From the NCBI RefSeq assembly GCF_000230735.2, contig NC_019962.1:1550001-1614000 (forward strand): a stretch of DNA of 64,000 nucleotides. Direction: 5' to 3'. Source of the stretch: Natrinema pellirubrum DSM 15624. Lineage in GTDB: Archaea > Halobacteriota > Halobacteria > Halobacteriales > Natrialbaceae. Position numbers and translations under genes: made by a program. Below the pieces are notes generated by a model. That model was not told where the DNA came from and searched no databases. It worked only from the letters and a program-made list of their open reading frames with translations. Of the stretch, positions 37,043 through 45,178 are shown in pieces. The stretch's first letter is position 1, and the number at the start of each line of letters is the position of its first letter.

Positions 37043-38104
37043 ATGCGAGCAGCCGTACTCGAAGAACATGGGGAACCGCTCGCGGTCAAAGACGTCGACT
37101 ATCCCGAACCGGAACCGGATCAGGTCGTCGTCGAGACCGAGGCGTGTGGGGTCTGTCGCAGTGACTGGCATGCCTGGCAGGGCGACTGGAACTGGATCGG
37201 GGCCGGCGTCCCGGAGGGCCAGATCCTCGGCCACGAGCCCGCTGGCGTCGTCTCCGAGGTCGGCTCGGAGGTCGAAACCCTCGAGGCGGGCGACCGCGTC
37301 GCGGTCCCGTTCCACCTCGGGGACGGCACCTGTCCGCACTGTCGTGAGGGGCGGGCCAACAACTGCGAGACGGTGTTGCCGCTGGGGCTGTCGGAGTTCT
37401 CCCAGGGCGCGTTCGCGGAGGCGTTTGCCGTCCGGGAAGCCGACTTCAACTGCGTCAAACTCCCCGACGAAGTCGATTACGACGAGATGGCCGGCCTCGG
37501 CTGCCGGTTCATGACGGCCTACCACGCGCTGGCCGACCGCGCCGACCTCCGGCCGGGCGACTGGGTCGCCGTCCACGGCTGTGGCGGCGTCGGCCTCTCG
37601 GCGATCCACATCGCGGACGCGCTGGGAGCCCACCCGATCGCGATCGACCTCGTCGGCGACAAACTCGAGCGCGCCGAGGAACTCGGCGCCCGCGAGACGG
37701 TCAACGTGACCGAGGTCGACAGCTCGGCCCAGGCAGTCCAGGAGATTACTGACGGCGGTGCCGACGTCTCCATCGACGCGCTGGGCGTCGCCGACACCTG
37801 CAAGAACTCGGTCAACAGCCTCGGCACGCGGGGCAGCCACGTCCAGGTCGGGCTGACGACCGGCGAGGAGGAAGGCCAGATCGAACTCCCCGTCGACGTC
37901 ATGACGATGCAGGAGATCGACTTCCACGGCTCCTTCGGGATGCCGCTGGTCCGCTACGAGGAACTGTTCAAGCTGATCGCACAGGGCACCCTCGAGCCGA
38001 GCAAGATCATCGGCGAGCGACTCTCGCTCGACGAGTTGCCGGAGACGCTGGCCTCGATGGACGACTACGAGACGGTCGGCATTCCGGTCGTCACGGAGTT
38101 CTAA
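37043..38104 (+). CDS. zinc-dependent alcohol dehydrogenase
   Basis: A 353-residue medium-chain dehydrogenase. Catalytic zinc residues are Cys in TEACGVCRSDWHAWQGDW and His-Glu in GHEPAGVV. The structural-zinc loop reads D-G-T-C-P-H-C-R-E-G-R-A-N-N-C: the last three Cys are present but the first ligand is Asp. The Rossmann part has GDWVAVHGCGGVGLSAIHIADALGA and an acidic residue after the second strand (IAIDLVG), which favours NAD+. The substrate is unknown. It stands alone, with two operators around its promoter suggesting substrate-induced expression. Confidence 0.9.
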   Translation: MRAAVLEEHGEPLAVKDVDYPEPEPDQVVVETEACGVCRSDWHAWQGDWNWIGAGVPEGQILGHEPAGVVSEVGSEVETLEAGDRVAVPFHLGDGTCPHCREGRANNCETVLPLGLSEFSQGAFAEAFAVREADFNCVKLPDEVDYDEMAGLGCRFMTAYHALADRADLRPGDWVAVHGCGGVGLSAIHIADALGAHPIAIDLVGDKLERAEELGARETVNVTEVDSSAQAVQEITDGGADVSIDALGVADTCKNSVNSLGTRGSHVQVGLTTGEEEGQIELPVDVMTMQEIDFHGSFGMPLVRYEELFKLIAQGTLEPSKIIGERLSLDELPETLASMDDYETVGIPVVTEF

Positions 38105-38496
38105 CCGGCGATAGGTAGCCGCCGCTGGCGGCTCGAGCGTCGGAAACCCCGGGCGGGGCGGGAACCGCCCTGGGCGTGAGAGACATGAGCGTACTCGAAG
38201 CGGGGCGAGTCCACATCCGAGCGATCCGGGCACGAACGCACGCAATCGGCTGATGAGCGCGTCGCCGTTGACCGAACACGTACCCGGCGGGGCCTTTCCT
38301 CCCCGCAGGCCGGACAATGCAGGCAGTGGCCATTGTTATGCAGCCACTTGGTTACCGGTAGCCACCTCGAAGCAGACGCAGGCGGCGTCTAACGTCGGCG
38401 TAGCCGGCTACTACGGCCCGGTTCCCCTACCGGGTCGAGTCCGGGCTTGCCTGCGACGGTTCCAAAGGGATGGCACTTGACGCCGTGTTGGTCCCC
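38105..38496. other. hairpin-rich intergenic/leader region
   Basis: A 392-bp spacer. From 38281 it contains consecutive inverted repeats: gcgggg / ccccgc (38287-38306), acaatg / cattgt (38314-38336) and agtggc / gccact (38325-38348), the last two overlapping and mutually exclusive, then gtagccggctac and a cccggt / accggg hairpin. The open frame across it is Pro/Arg-rich and unlikely to be translated. It may be a structured 5' leader of the oxidoreductase gene or a small RNA. Confidence 0.35.
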
Positions 38497-39513
38497 ATGA
38501 GCGACGCCATCGACTCCGGACCGGTCCGGATCGGCATCGTCGGGCTGGGCTACATCGGCAGGACCGTCGGCGGACAGTTCCACCGCCACGCGGACGCGAC
38601 CGTCGGCGCGATCTGTGACCTCGAGCCCTCAGTCCGCGAGGCGGTCGGCGACCGGTTCGGGGTGTCCCCGGACCGCCGGTTCGTCGAGTACGAGACGATG
38701 CTCGACGAGGCGGCCCTCGATGCTGTCCTCGTGGGGACGCCGCACACCCTTCACTACGGACAGGTCGTCGCCGCCCTCGAGCGGGGCTGTCACGTCTACT
38801 GTGACAAGCCGCTCACGACCGATCTCGAGCGGGCCCGGGGCCTCGCCGACCGCGTCGAGGGGAGCGACCGAACAGTGATGGTCGGCTACCAGCGCCACCT
38901 TCAGACGGCGTTTCGACGGGCCCGAGAGCGGTTCGCCGACCCCGATCGCGACCCCGAGTGGGTGACCGCCTCGATCACGCAGGACTGGATCGACGATGCC
39001 CGCGGCACCTGGCGGCTCGACCCCGATCTCTCGGGCGGCGGCTTTCTCTACGACACCGGGAGTCACGTCCTCGACGGCGTTCTCTGGACGACCGGGCTCG
39101 AGCCCGCCTCGGTCGCCGCTAGCATGGACTTCCACGACGAGGCCGGCCGGGTCGACCGCCGCGCTCATCTCGACGTCGTGTTCGAGAACGGCGCGACCGG
39201 GACGTTTTCCTTCCACGGCGACGCGCCGTCTGTCCGGGAACACGTCCACCTCTGGGACGATGCGGGCGCGGTCTACCTCGAAGGGACCCAGTGGGGCCCC
39301 CGCGAGGTCCGCGAGATCGACGCCGACGCCGGCGAGTACGCGCCCTACGTCGATCCCCGAGGCGAGCAGTCCCGGGCCGACGCCTTCCTCGAGAGCGTCC
39401 GTGAGGGGACCGAGCCGCCGGCGACGGTCCGGGATGCCCTCCGGGTGACGGCGCTGACCGAAGCAGCCTACGAGGCAGCGAGGACAGGGACGCGAGTCCC
39501 CGTCGGCGACTGA
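38497..39513 (+). CDS. Gfo/Idh/MocA family oxidoreductase
   Basis: A 338-residue NAD(P)-dependent sugar or cyclitol oxidoreductase. The N-terminal Rossmann motif is RIGIVGLGYIGRTVGGQFHRH; DAVLVGTPHTLHYGQVVAALERGCHVYCDKPLTTD holds the family's E/D-K-P motif with the active-site Lys. The C-terminal domain has GGGFLYDTGSHVLDGVLW, the catalytic D-x3-H. The start MSDAIDSG was preferred to an ATG nine codons upstream. No operon partner that would name the sugar is visible. Confidence 0.9.
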   Translation: MSDAIDSGPVRIGIVGLGYIGRTVGGQFHRHADATVGAICDLEPSVREAVGDRFGVSPDRRFVEYETMLDEAALDAVLVGTPHTLHYGQVVAALERGCHVYCDKPLTTDLERARGLADRVEGSDRTVMVGYQRHLQTAFRRARERFADPDRDPEWVTASITQDWIDDARGTWRLDPDLSGGGFLYDTGSHVLDGVLWTTGLEPASVAASMDFHDEAGRVDRRAHLDVVFENGATGTFSFHGDAPSVREHVHLWDDAGAVYLEGTQWGPREVREIDADAGEYAPYVDPRGEQSRADAFLESVREGTEPPATVRDALRVTALTEAAYEAARTGTRVPVGD

Positions 39514-39912
39514 TACGGTTTGCTGTACCGATGGACCGGTACGATCGCGACACAGCCTATGGTCGCACCGGAAATGACGTACAGCAGACCGTCTGAGTTC
39601 CCCAGGTCGCGCCGACACCTCGAGCCCGGATCGACATCGGATGGAAGCCGCCGAATCGGTGCCCAGTAATTGCAGTATTTCGTCAGGAAAGACGAGTTTT
39701 CGTCCGTCGAACAGCCACGGACTCATCGTTCGACGTTCCCGCTTCTGTCCAGTGATTACGGAGTTATTACCCGGCCGTGCGGGAGCCGGAGCATCGGCGG
39801 CATCGCCACGGTGGACCTCGAGCGCCCGAGACCGGGGTAAGAGGGCGATAGCTTCCCGTCGCTTTCGGTTACAAGCCGGATAACTACAACCGGTCGTGGC
39901 TATCGAACGGGT
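39514..39912. other. intergenic region
   Basis: A 399-bp spacer with no supportable gene; the open frames are Arg/Ser-rich shadows. An ataactac element at 39881-39888, about 27 nt before the next ATG, could be its TATA box. Confidence 0.4.
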
Positions 39913-40128
39913 ATGATCACCTGCACTAACTGCGAGACCGCCCAGTTCCTGCAGATCACGCAGAGCCGCGTCTACTTCGAGGACGGCGAGATGATCAACG
40001 AAATCTCCGAGACCTACGAGTGTACGCTCTGTGGCGCGACCGGGAAGTACGTCTACGACGAGGACCGCGACGAGGAGACCGTCACCGGCGAGGTCGAACA
40101 CACGACCGAGCGCCCGAAGTACGCCTGA
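39913..40128 (+). CDS. zinc-ribbon protein (71 aa)
   Basis: A 71-residue protein with two Cys pairs, C-T-N-C (MITCTNCETAQF) and C-T-L-C (YECTLCGATGKYVYD), spaced ~32 residues apart, making a complete four-Cys zinc ribbon. A middle acidic stretch (EDGEMINEISE) and an acidic C-terminal tail follow. It is conserved-looking, with a probable leaderless start. It converges with gvpM. Confidence 0.75.
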   Translation: MITCTNCETAQFLQITQSRVYFEDGEMINEISETYECTLCGATGKYVYDEDRDEETVTGEVEHTTERPKYA

Positions 40129-40210
40129 CCCATCGCCCCCGTTTGGGGGCGTCCGACCGCGAAACGACCGATCTCGCCGACCGAGAGTGCAGACCCCGTT
40201 CGGTTCCCGC

Positions 40211-40564
40211 TCAGTCTCTCCCGGTGCCGTTCTCCGTCTCGTCGACGCCGGCGTGTGAACTGCCGATCCCGAGTTCCTCGAGCCCTTCGAGGGCCGCGTC
40301 CGGTTCGGTATCCTCCCGTTCCGCGTTCGGATCGTCGTAGTGAGTGCGGCGACCGGCGGCCGCCATCCGACGGTGGGCGTCCCAGTCCTCGAAGAGCCCG
40401 TACTCGTTCATCGTCTCCATGCCGGCGATCGCCGCCGTGAGCTTGATGCCGACCAGCGGGATCTCGGCGATCGAGACGATCACGTCCGCGCGGAGGATTG
40501 CCCCGTCCCGCAGCAACACGTCGAGAACGTCGACGAGGCTCTCGTCGTCCTTTCGCGGTCTCAT
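40211..40564 (-). CDS. gvpM: gas vesicle protein GvpM
   Basis: A 117-residue GvpA-family minor protein. The core LVDVLDVLLRDGAILRADVIVSIAEIPLVGIKLTAAIAGMETMNEYG matches the GvpA/J/M helix-strand-strand-helix fold. Residues ~65-117 form an acidic tail. It is last in the leftward operon and starts with ATGA overlapping the gvpL stop. In Halobacterium GvpM is essential and helps start vesicle formation with GvpF-L. Confidence 0.85.
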   Translation of the reverse strand: MRPRKDDESLVDVLDVLLRDGAILRADVIVSIAEIPLVGIKLTAAIAGMETMNEYGLFEDWDAHRRMAAAGRRTHYDDPNAEREDTEPDAALEGLEELGIGSSHAGVDETENGTGRD

Positions 40565-41505
40565 GGGTTCGGGTTCGCGTGTTCGCCGTCGGTTCCGTCG
40601 CCGTTGCCCCCAAGCTCGGGTGCGAACGTATACGGCGGCCACGGCCCCGTGAACCTGACCTCGAGGCCGTCGGTCGCGGCCACGTCGTCGAGGATCGCGC
40701 CGATCGAGCCCTCGTCGTCCTCGTGGGCCAGCAGGGTGAGCCGTGCGAGGGTCTCGCCGTCGTCCGTTTCACCAGCCGACGCTTCCGCACCGCTGCCGGC
40801 CACGTCGTCCGACAGTTGCGCGCTCGGCGACCGCTCGAGCGCGTGGACCTCCCTGGCTTCCGCGGCCAGTCGCTCCTGCAGGTCGGCGGTCACCGACTCC
40901 CGTCGAGCCGCCCGGAGTTCGGTCAACCGCTGGTCGAACTGCTTCTCGAGCAGGAACGCGGTCCCCTCCTCGGCGTCGGCGATCCGCTCGTCGAGGTCTC
41001 GCAGGCGGTCGTCGCGCTCGATCAGCGCCGCGTCGTCGACGGGGTCGATCTCGACGACCTCGACGCGGTACTCCCAGTGGCCAGCGAGGCCGGAGAGGGC
41101 CTGCTCTAAGACCCCCCGCTCCTCGCGGAGCCACTCGCGCAGGCCGTCGTCGTCGCCCCGGAGGATCGTATCGAACTGGAAGGGGATCGGCGTGCCGAAG
41201 GCCTGGCCCGCCTCGTCGACCACCGTCTGATGGCGGACGAGCCAGCGGCGGATCTGGGCGAGGTCCCCCGAGTCGTAGATGCCGTCGCAGGCGTGGACGA
41301 CCGCACCGATGCCGTCCTCGACGACGACCGAGACCGGCTCGCCGTCGACGCCGGTCGTCTCGAGCGTGGCGTCCCCGTCGGCCCGAACGAGACAGTAGAG
41401 GTACCGCCCCTCGTCGATCGAGGGAACGTCGGCGGGCTCCGCGGTCCCCGCCCCGTCGATCGTCTCGAGCCGGTCGGCGGGGTCCTCGAGGTCGTGGTCG
41501 CTCAT
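40561..41505 (-). CDS. gvpL: gas vesicle protein GvpL (GvpF/L family)
   Basis: A 314-residue accessory protein. It has the GvpF/L pattern [13 protein letters not shown] at ~33, [36 protein letters not shown] (family 'PxxFGT' segment), a coiled-coil middle ([26 protein letters not shown]) and the closing [16 protein letters not shown]. It is longer than its paralogue GvpF through an acidic N-terminal extension and a Gly/Asp-rich tail. GvpL is thought to be the interaction hub of the accessory Gvp proteins. Confidence 0.88.
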   Translation of the reverse strand: MSDHDLEDPADRLETIDGAGTAEPADVPSIDEGRYLYCLVRADGDATLETTGVDGEPVSVVVEDGIGAVVHACDGIYDSGDLAQIRRWLVRHQTVVDEAGQAFGTPIPFQFDTILRGDDDGLREWLREERGVLEQALSGLAGHWEYRVEVVEIDPVDDAALIERDDRLRDLDERIADAEEGTAFLLEKQFDQRLTELRAARRESVTADLQERLAAEAREVHALERSPSAQLSDDVAGSGAEASAGETDDGETLARLTLLAHEDDEGSIGAILDDVAATDGLEVRFTGPWPPYTFAPELGGNGDGTDGEHANPNP

Positions 41506-41846
41506 TCGGACTCACCACCGAAGACGGAGTGGCCGGGTTTCGTCGTCGCCGTTGGTTCGCCGTGGAGTTGTTCGATCGCGTCGTTGACCAGCCCGTCAAG
41601 ATCGCTTCGGAGATCGTCGACGCCGTCCTCGATCTCCTCGTCGTCTTTGAGCCGCTCGATCTCGGTCTCGATCTTGGCGAGCTGGCCGCCCAGCCGCTCG
41701 ATCTCCTCGTCGGTGAGGTTCCCCGACTCCATGCGCCGGACCGCCTCGCGCTCGAGGGCGTCGATCAGGATCTCGACGACCGCGATGACCAAGGTCATCA
41801 GCCCGTCCCGTGCGTCCTCGCCGTCGCCGACGTCGATCGCCGTCAC
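41502..41846 (-). CDS. gvpK: gas vesicle protein GvpK
   Basis: A 114-residue helical protein. [54 protein letters not shown] is the complete GvpK core. It overlaps both neighbours by ATGA. GvpK is required for vesicle formation in haloarchaea; it is a soluble cytoplasmic accessory protein. Confidence 0.88.
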   Translation of the reverse strand: MTAIDVGDGEDARDGLMTLVIAVVEILIDALEREAVRRMESGNLTDEEIERLGGQLAKIETEIERLKDDEEIEDGVDDLRSDLDGLVNDAIEQLHGEPTATTKPGHSVFGGESE

Positions 41847-42430
41847 GGTTCCTCACCTCCCGTTTCTTCCTCCGTCTCGGGTGCGGCCGCATCGCCCTCG
41901 GAGTCCTCGTTGCTCGAGTCGGTGTCGCCGCTTGAATCGGCATCGCTCGAGTCCGCCTCGTCGTCACTGAGCAGATCGAACCCGCCGCTGGTGGGCCGCT
42001 CGGGGTCGGGTCTGGCACCGAGCCGTTCGCTGACCTGTTCCGCGTCGCCGACGGCCAACTCGCTCTCGGTCGATTCGCCGCCTCGCCCGTCGTCCGCCGA
42101 GGCCGCCTCACCGTCGGCGTCGTCCTCGGCTGTGACGTTGACGCCGCGGGTCGGATCGATCACCGGGTTCGGGCGGTCCTGCTCCGCGATCGCGGGGTCG
42201 TCGACCGCCTCTGCGACCCGGCGCATGTCGGTTCCCTCGGGGAACTCGAGGCCGTACTTCGCCGCGGTCTCGAAGGAGGCGATGGCGGCCCGGACCTGGA
42301 CGCCGAGTAGCTGGGTGTCGCCGATCGAGACGGCGATGTCGGCGTTGATGACGATCCCCTTGTCGAGCAGCATCTCGACGACCTCGGCCAAGTCGGCCTT
42401 CTGGCGGCTGGGCTGGAAGTCATCGGGCAC
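41843..42430 (-). CDS. gvpJ: gas vesicle protein GvpJ (extended)
   Basis: A 195-residue GvpA-family minor protein. The start chosen is the GTG at 42430 because a perfect Shine-Dalgarno ggaggtgat (42435-42443 on the complement) precedes it by 4 nt; an in-frame GTG three codons earlier lies inside that SD. The core [47 protein letters not shown] is canonical GvpJ. The tail of ~125 residues, very rich in Asp/Glu/Ser, is far longer than in GvpJ proteins I know (about 115 residues in total). It ends with ATGA overlapping gvpK. Confidence 0.85.
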   Translation of the reverse strand: MPDDFQPSRQKADLAEVVEMLLDKGIVINADIAVSIGDTQLLGVQVRAAIASFETAAKYGLEFPEGTDMRRVAEAVDDPAIAEQDRPNPVIDPTRGVNVTAEDDADGEAASADDGRGGESTESELAVGDAEQVSERLGARPDPERPTSGGFDLLSDDEADSSDADSSGDTDSSNEDSEGDAAAPETEEETGGEEP

Positions 42431-42521
42431 TGCGATCACCTCCGGAACGGGTCACCGCGGCGCAGTCGGTCGTCGCACTCACCTCGCTGTCGGTCGGTCG
42501 GCGGAGTGGTGGGTCTGTCAT
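42420..42521 (-). CDS. 33-codon frame linking gvpI-position gene and gvpJ
   Basis: A short frame, MTDPPLRRPTDSEVSATTDC..., starts in an ATGA overlap with an 8-codon frame that itself starts in an ATGA overlap with the stop of the preceding gene. It ends inside gvpJ. It may be a translational coupling device or the remnant of a small gene. The composition is not strongly coding, so this is weak. Confidence 0.2.
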   Translation of the reverse strand: MTDPPLRRPTDSEVSATTDCAAVTRSGGDRSAR

Positions 42522-42540
42522 CGTTGGGTCTCCTGTCGGC

Positions 42541-43473
42541 TCATCGCTGGCTCTCCTGTCGTTCGTTCTGTCGCTGCCGTTCGCGCTCGAGTTCGAACCG
42601 GCGGCCGTAGATCCGCTTGCGACTGGGTGCCGTCGAGAGCTTCACGTCCTGGGGCACCGTCGAGTAGCGGGCCCCGCCGCCGAGATCGCGCCGGTCGACG
42701 GGCATCGTCGAGGACGCCGTCGGGTTCCGCGAGTTCGTCCCCCTGTCCTGCCGGCGCATCTTCTCGCGGTTGAACTCGTACAACTGCTCGAACTTCTCGT
42801 GGGTCTCGAGCAAGGCGGCCCGGAAGGCGTCGATACCTCGCATCGCCTGCTGCTGGATGGCGACCTGGTAGGCCTCCGGGTCCTCGGCGACGTCGATGTC
42901 GCCCAGCGCTTCCTTGGCCGCCGCGCCGGCGTCCATGCCGCTGTCGAGGACGCTGTCCCCCTCGTCACTGAGCAGGCCCTCACCGTCGTCCCCGCCGTTC
43001 GCGACGTCCGAGACCGCGTCCTCGAGCATCCCCGCGTCGTCGCCGCTCTCGAGGTCCCCGAGCGCGTCGTCGAGTTCGCGTTTGTTCTCCCAGACGTCGG
43101 TCAGGTCCGCGGCGTTCCAGGCGTTCAGGAGATCGATCGCGTCAAGGAGGGCCGTGAAATCGACGAGGTCGGTTGCGCCCGTCTCCTCGTCGATCACCGC
43201 GTCGGGGATCTCCCCGAGTTCGATCGCGTCGAGAAGTTCGTCCCCGTCGACCGCGTCGGGCAGTTCACTGACGTCGATCGCCTCGAGCAGTTCGGCGGCC
43301 TCCTCGGCGACCCGAACGAGGGTATCGAGGTCGCCAACGACCGTCTCGAGGGTGTCGTCGTCGAGGTCGTCGATCGTCTCGCTGTCCGCGAGCGTCCCCT
43401 CGAGTCGGCCGATGCTCTCGATCGCGTCGTCGACCAGCGCCTCGAGACGCTCCTCGGACTCGGCGTCGCTCAT
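42541..43473 (-). CDS. acidic protein at the gvpI position (310 aa)
   Basis: A 310-residue protein between gvpH and gvpJ, where other haloarchaea keep gvpI. Residues 1-~200 are acidic and helical, with repeated LLDAIDxxELPDAVD-like units (AIDVSELPDAVDGDELLDAIELGEIPDAVID). Then come EAYQVAIQQQAMRGIDAFRAALLETHEKFEQLYEFNREKMRRQ and a strongly basic tail with STVPQDVKLSTAPSRKRIYG and RRFELERERQRQ. GvpI is usually small and basic, so the basic tail may correspond to it, fused to an acidic domain. This assignment is by position only. It overlaps gvpH by ATGA. Confidence 0.7.
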   Translation of the reverse strand: MSDAESEERLEALVDDAIESIGRLEGTLADSETIDDLDDDTLETVVGDLDTLVRVAEEAAELLEAIDVSELPDAVDGDELLDAIELGEIPDAVIDEETGATDLVDFTALLDAIDLLNAWNAADLTDVWENKRELDDALGDLESGDDAGMLEDAVSDVANGGDDGEGLLSDEGDSVLDSGMDAGAAAKEALGDIDVAEDPEAYQVAIQQQAMRGIDAFRAALLETHEKFEQLYEFNREKMRRQDRGTNSRNPTASSTMPVDRRDLGGGARYSTVPQDVKLSTAPSRKRIYGRRFELERERQRQNERQESQR

Positions 43474-44069
43474 GTGTCGCCTCCGCCGTCCGTCCCATCG
43501 TCGGCGGCCGTCCCGTCGTCAGTCGCAGCGTCGTCCGCTTGCGCTCGGACGTGAACCGTCAGTACGCCGTTTCTCATCTCGGCCTCGGCGGTCCGCTCCT
43601 CCCACGGAACCTCGACCCGATCGAGTTCGGTCCCGTCGACGGCGACGACGAGCATCGAGTCGTCGAACCCGACCGTGACGTCCGCCGGATCGACCCCGGC
43701 GATGTCCGCCGTGACGAGCAGTTCGTCCTCGTGTTCCCGGGTGGCGACGTGATGATCGCTCGAGGGGCTCGTGGACCGAACGCGGCGTTTTCGCGATCGA
43801 TCGCGGCCGGCCGTCCCCTCGCCCGGCCACCCGCCGAACGAACGCCGTTCCGACGGCGATGGGTCGTCGGTAAGATCGTCGCCGGACCGGATCGAGATGT
43901 CGTAATCGAAGACCGCCCGGTCGCTCCGGCGACGGCCCGAGGTCGACGCCGCGTCGCCCTCCAGAGACTCCAGTGCGGACAGCAGGCTCGAGAGCCAGGT
44001 GTCGCTCTCGTAGTCGCTGTCGTCGGCCGATTCGTCCCGGTCACGGTCGTCGGGGGTGCTGTCGGTCAT
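43470..44069 (-). CDS. gvpH: gas vesicle protein GvpH (Hsp20-like)
   Basis: A 199-residue protein with a C-terminal alpha-crystallin-like domain: VATREHEDELLVTADIAGVDPADVTVGFDDSMLVVAVDGTELDRVEVPWEERTAEAEMRNGVLTVHVRA, the classic sHsp beta-sandwich ending in G-V-L-T-V. The N-terminal ~100 residues are disordered and acidic, starting DSTPDDRDRDESADD, and include LSSLLSALESLEGD. GvpH is thought to chaperone accessory proteins. It starts in a 1-nt stop/start overlap with gvpG (TAATG). Confidence 0.88.
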   Translation of the reverse strand: MTDSTPDDRDRDESADDSDYESDTWLSSLLSALESLEGDAASTSGRRRSDRAVFDYDISIRSGDDLTDDPSPSERRSFGGWPGEGTAGRDRSRKRRVRSTSPSSDHHVATREHEDELLVTADIAGVDPADVTVGFDDSMLVVAVDGTELDRVEVPWEERTAEAEMRNGVLTVHVRAQADDAATDDGTAADDGTDGGGDT

Positions 44070-44323
44070 TATCGTTTCACCTCTACGCGGCCGCTCGAGA
44101 GCCGCTCGTGAACGTCGCGGGCGACATCGAGGTCCGCCTCGAGTCGCTCCTTGCGACGCCGGTACTCGTCCTCGTCGCGCTCGCCGAGTTCGTACAGCAG
44201 CTGGTTTTCCTTGAGGTCGGCCTCGAGGGCCTCGACATCGTACAGCTCGTCGAGCGCGATCGAGTGGAGGGCGTTGACGATGCCGACGAACGGTCGGAAC
44301 AGGAGGTCGTCGAGGATGAACAT
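44069..44323 (-). CDS. gvpG: gas vesicle protein GvpG
   Basis: An 84-residue helical protein. MFILDDLLFRPFVGIVNALHSIALDELYDVEALEADLKENQLLYELGERDEDEYRRRKERLEADL is the standard GvpG body, with the E-R-D/E-E-Y-R-R-R motif. It lies 2 nt after gvpF. It is an essential accessory protein in haloarchaeal vesicle formation. Confidence 0.9.
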   Translation of the reverse strand: MFILDDLLFRPFVGIVNALHSIALDELYDVEALEADLKENQLLYELGERDEDEYRRRKERLEADLDVARDVHERLSSGRVEVKR

Positions 44324-44325
44324 GG

Positions 44326-44949
44326 TTACTGTTGAGCGCCGATTTTCACGTCGACGAAGCTGTACGGTGCGAACGGCCCGGTGTACCTGACCATGAGTTC
44401 GTCGTGATCGTCCTCGAAGCGAGCGATCTCGTCGTCGAACGCCGCCCGGTCCTCCTCGGCGACGAGGTACGAGCGGTTGAAGACGAGCCGGTCGCTAAAC
44501 AGGTCGTTCTCGACCGCCTGTGCGGCGATCGGATCGAGGCGGTCCGCGACCTCGGCCTCGATCGCCTCGCGATCGACGTCGGCCCCGTCCTCGCTGACGA
44601 GTTTGAGCCCGAGTTCGACCGTGCCCTCGATGTCGCCCATCGCGCGCCGGAACGCGGGTCGCGCACCACGCAAGACGTTCTTCAGTGCCCGGTCGCTCTC
44701 GAAGGCCATGCCGAACTGCATCGGGACGACGGTCGTGCCGCCGTCGTAGTCCATGATCTCGCGGAGGACCTCGTCGTGGCGCTGTGCGTCCTCGTCGGTC
44801 TCCTCGGGGTCGGTGGTGTCGATGTCCGACACGACCGCTCCGAGCCGGCGATGCGAGACGGTGTAGACCCGCTCAGCACCGGCGACGGCCTCGGTCTCGA
44901 ACTCGACGGTGTCGGCTTCGACGACGCCGTAGACGTATCGATTACTCAT
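44326..44949 (-). CDS. gvpF: gas vesicle protein GvpF
   Basis: A 207-residue GvpF/L family protein. The start MSNRYVYGVVEADTVEF was chosen; the open frame 65 codons upstream, with two CDCK motifs, reads through the promoter repeats. Features are RLGAVVSDIDTTDPEE, the TTVVPMQFGMAFESDRALKNVL segment and the final LMVRYTGPFAPYSFVDVKI. GvpF binds GvpA and is needed for assembly. It opens the leftward operon. Confidence 0.9.
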   Translation of the reverse strand: MSNRYVYGVVEADTVEFETEAVAGAERVYTVSHRRLGAVVSDIDTTDPEETDEDAQRHDEVLREIMDYDGGTTVVPMQFGMAFESDRALKNVLRGARPAFRRAMGDIEGTVELGLKLVSEDGADVDREAIEAEVADRLDPIAAQAVENDLFSDRLVFNRSYLVAEEDRAAFDDEIARFEDDHDELMVRYTGPFAPYSFVDVKIGAQQ

Positions 44950-45178
44950 CGTTTCAGTGGGGGCGATAGCGGTACTCGTCCGAACGCTGGGCGGGAGTAC
45001 GCGAGTATCGTCGTCGGGGCTACACCACCGCCCCGGGTTACCGTGGTGCTTGCAGTCGCAGCCCTCATCGCTCTCCTGCCGGTGAGTCCACCCGGGTCGC
45101 GGCGGCAAGGGATCCGCTCCCCCTGGCTTGCAGTCGCAGTCCAAGCCGTGTTACGAACTCCCGCTGAAGAGGTGGTGT
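44950..45178. promoter_or_regulatory. bidirectional gvpF / gvpA promoter region
   Basis: A 229-bp GC-rich spacer between the divergent operons. No clear TATA box was seen for either direction. A 14-bp direct repeat, gcttgcagtcgcag, occurs at 45048-45061 and 45126-45139 (78 bp apart). Genes for the usual activator GvpE and repressor GvpD are absent from the window, so another regulator may use these repeats. Confidence 0.5.

Noticed and set aside
44950-45145. N-terminal extension of GvpF with two CDCK motifs
   Set aside because: The motifs are created by the 14-bp direct repeat in the promoter region; the GvpF family starts at MSNRYVYG.
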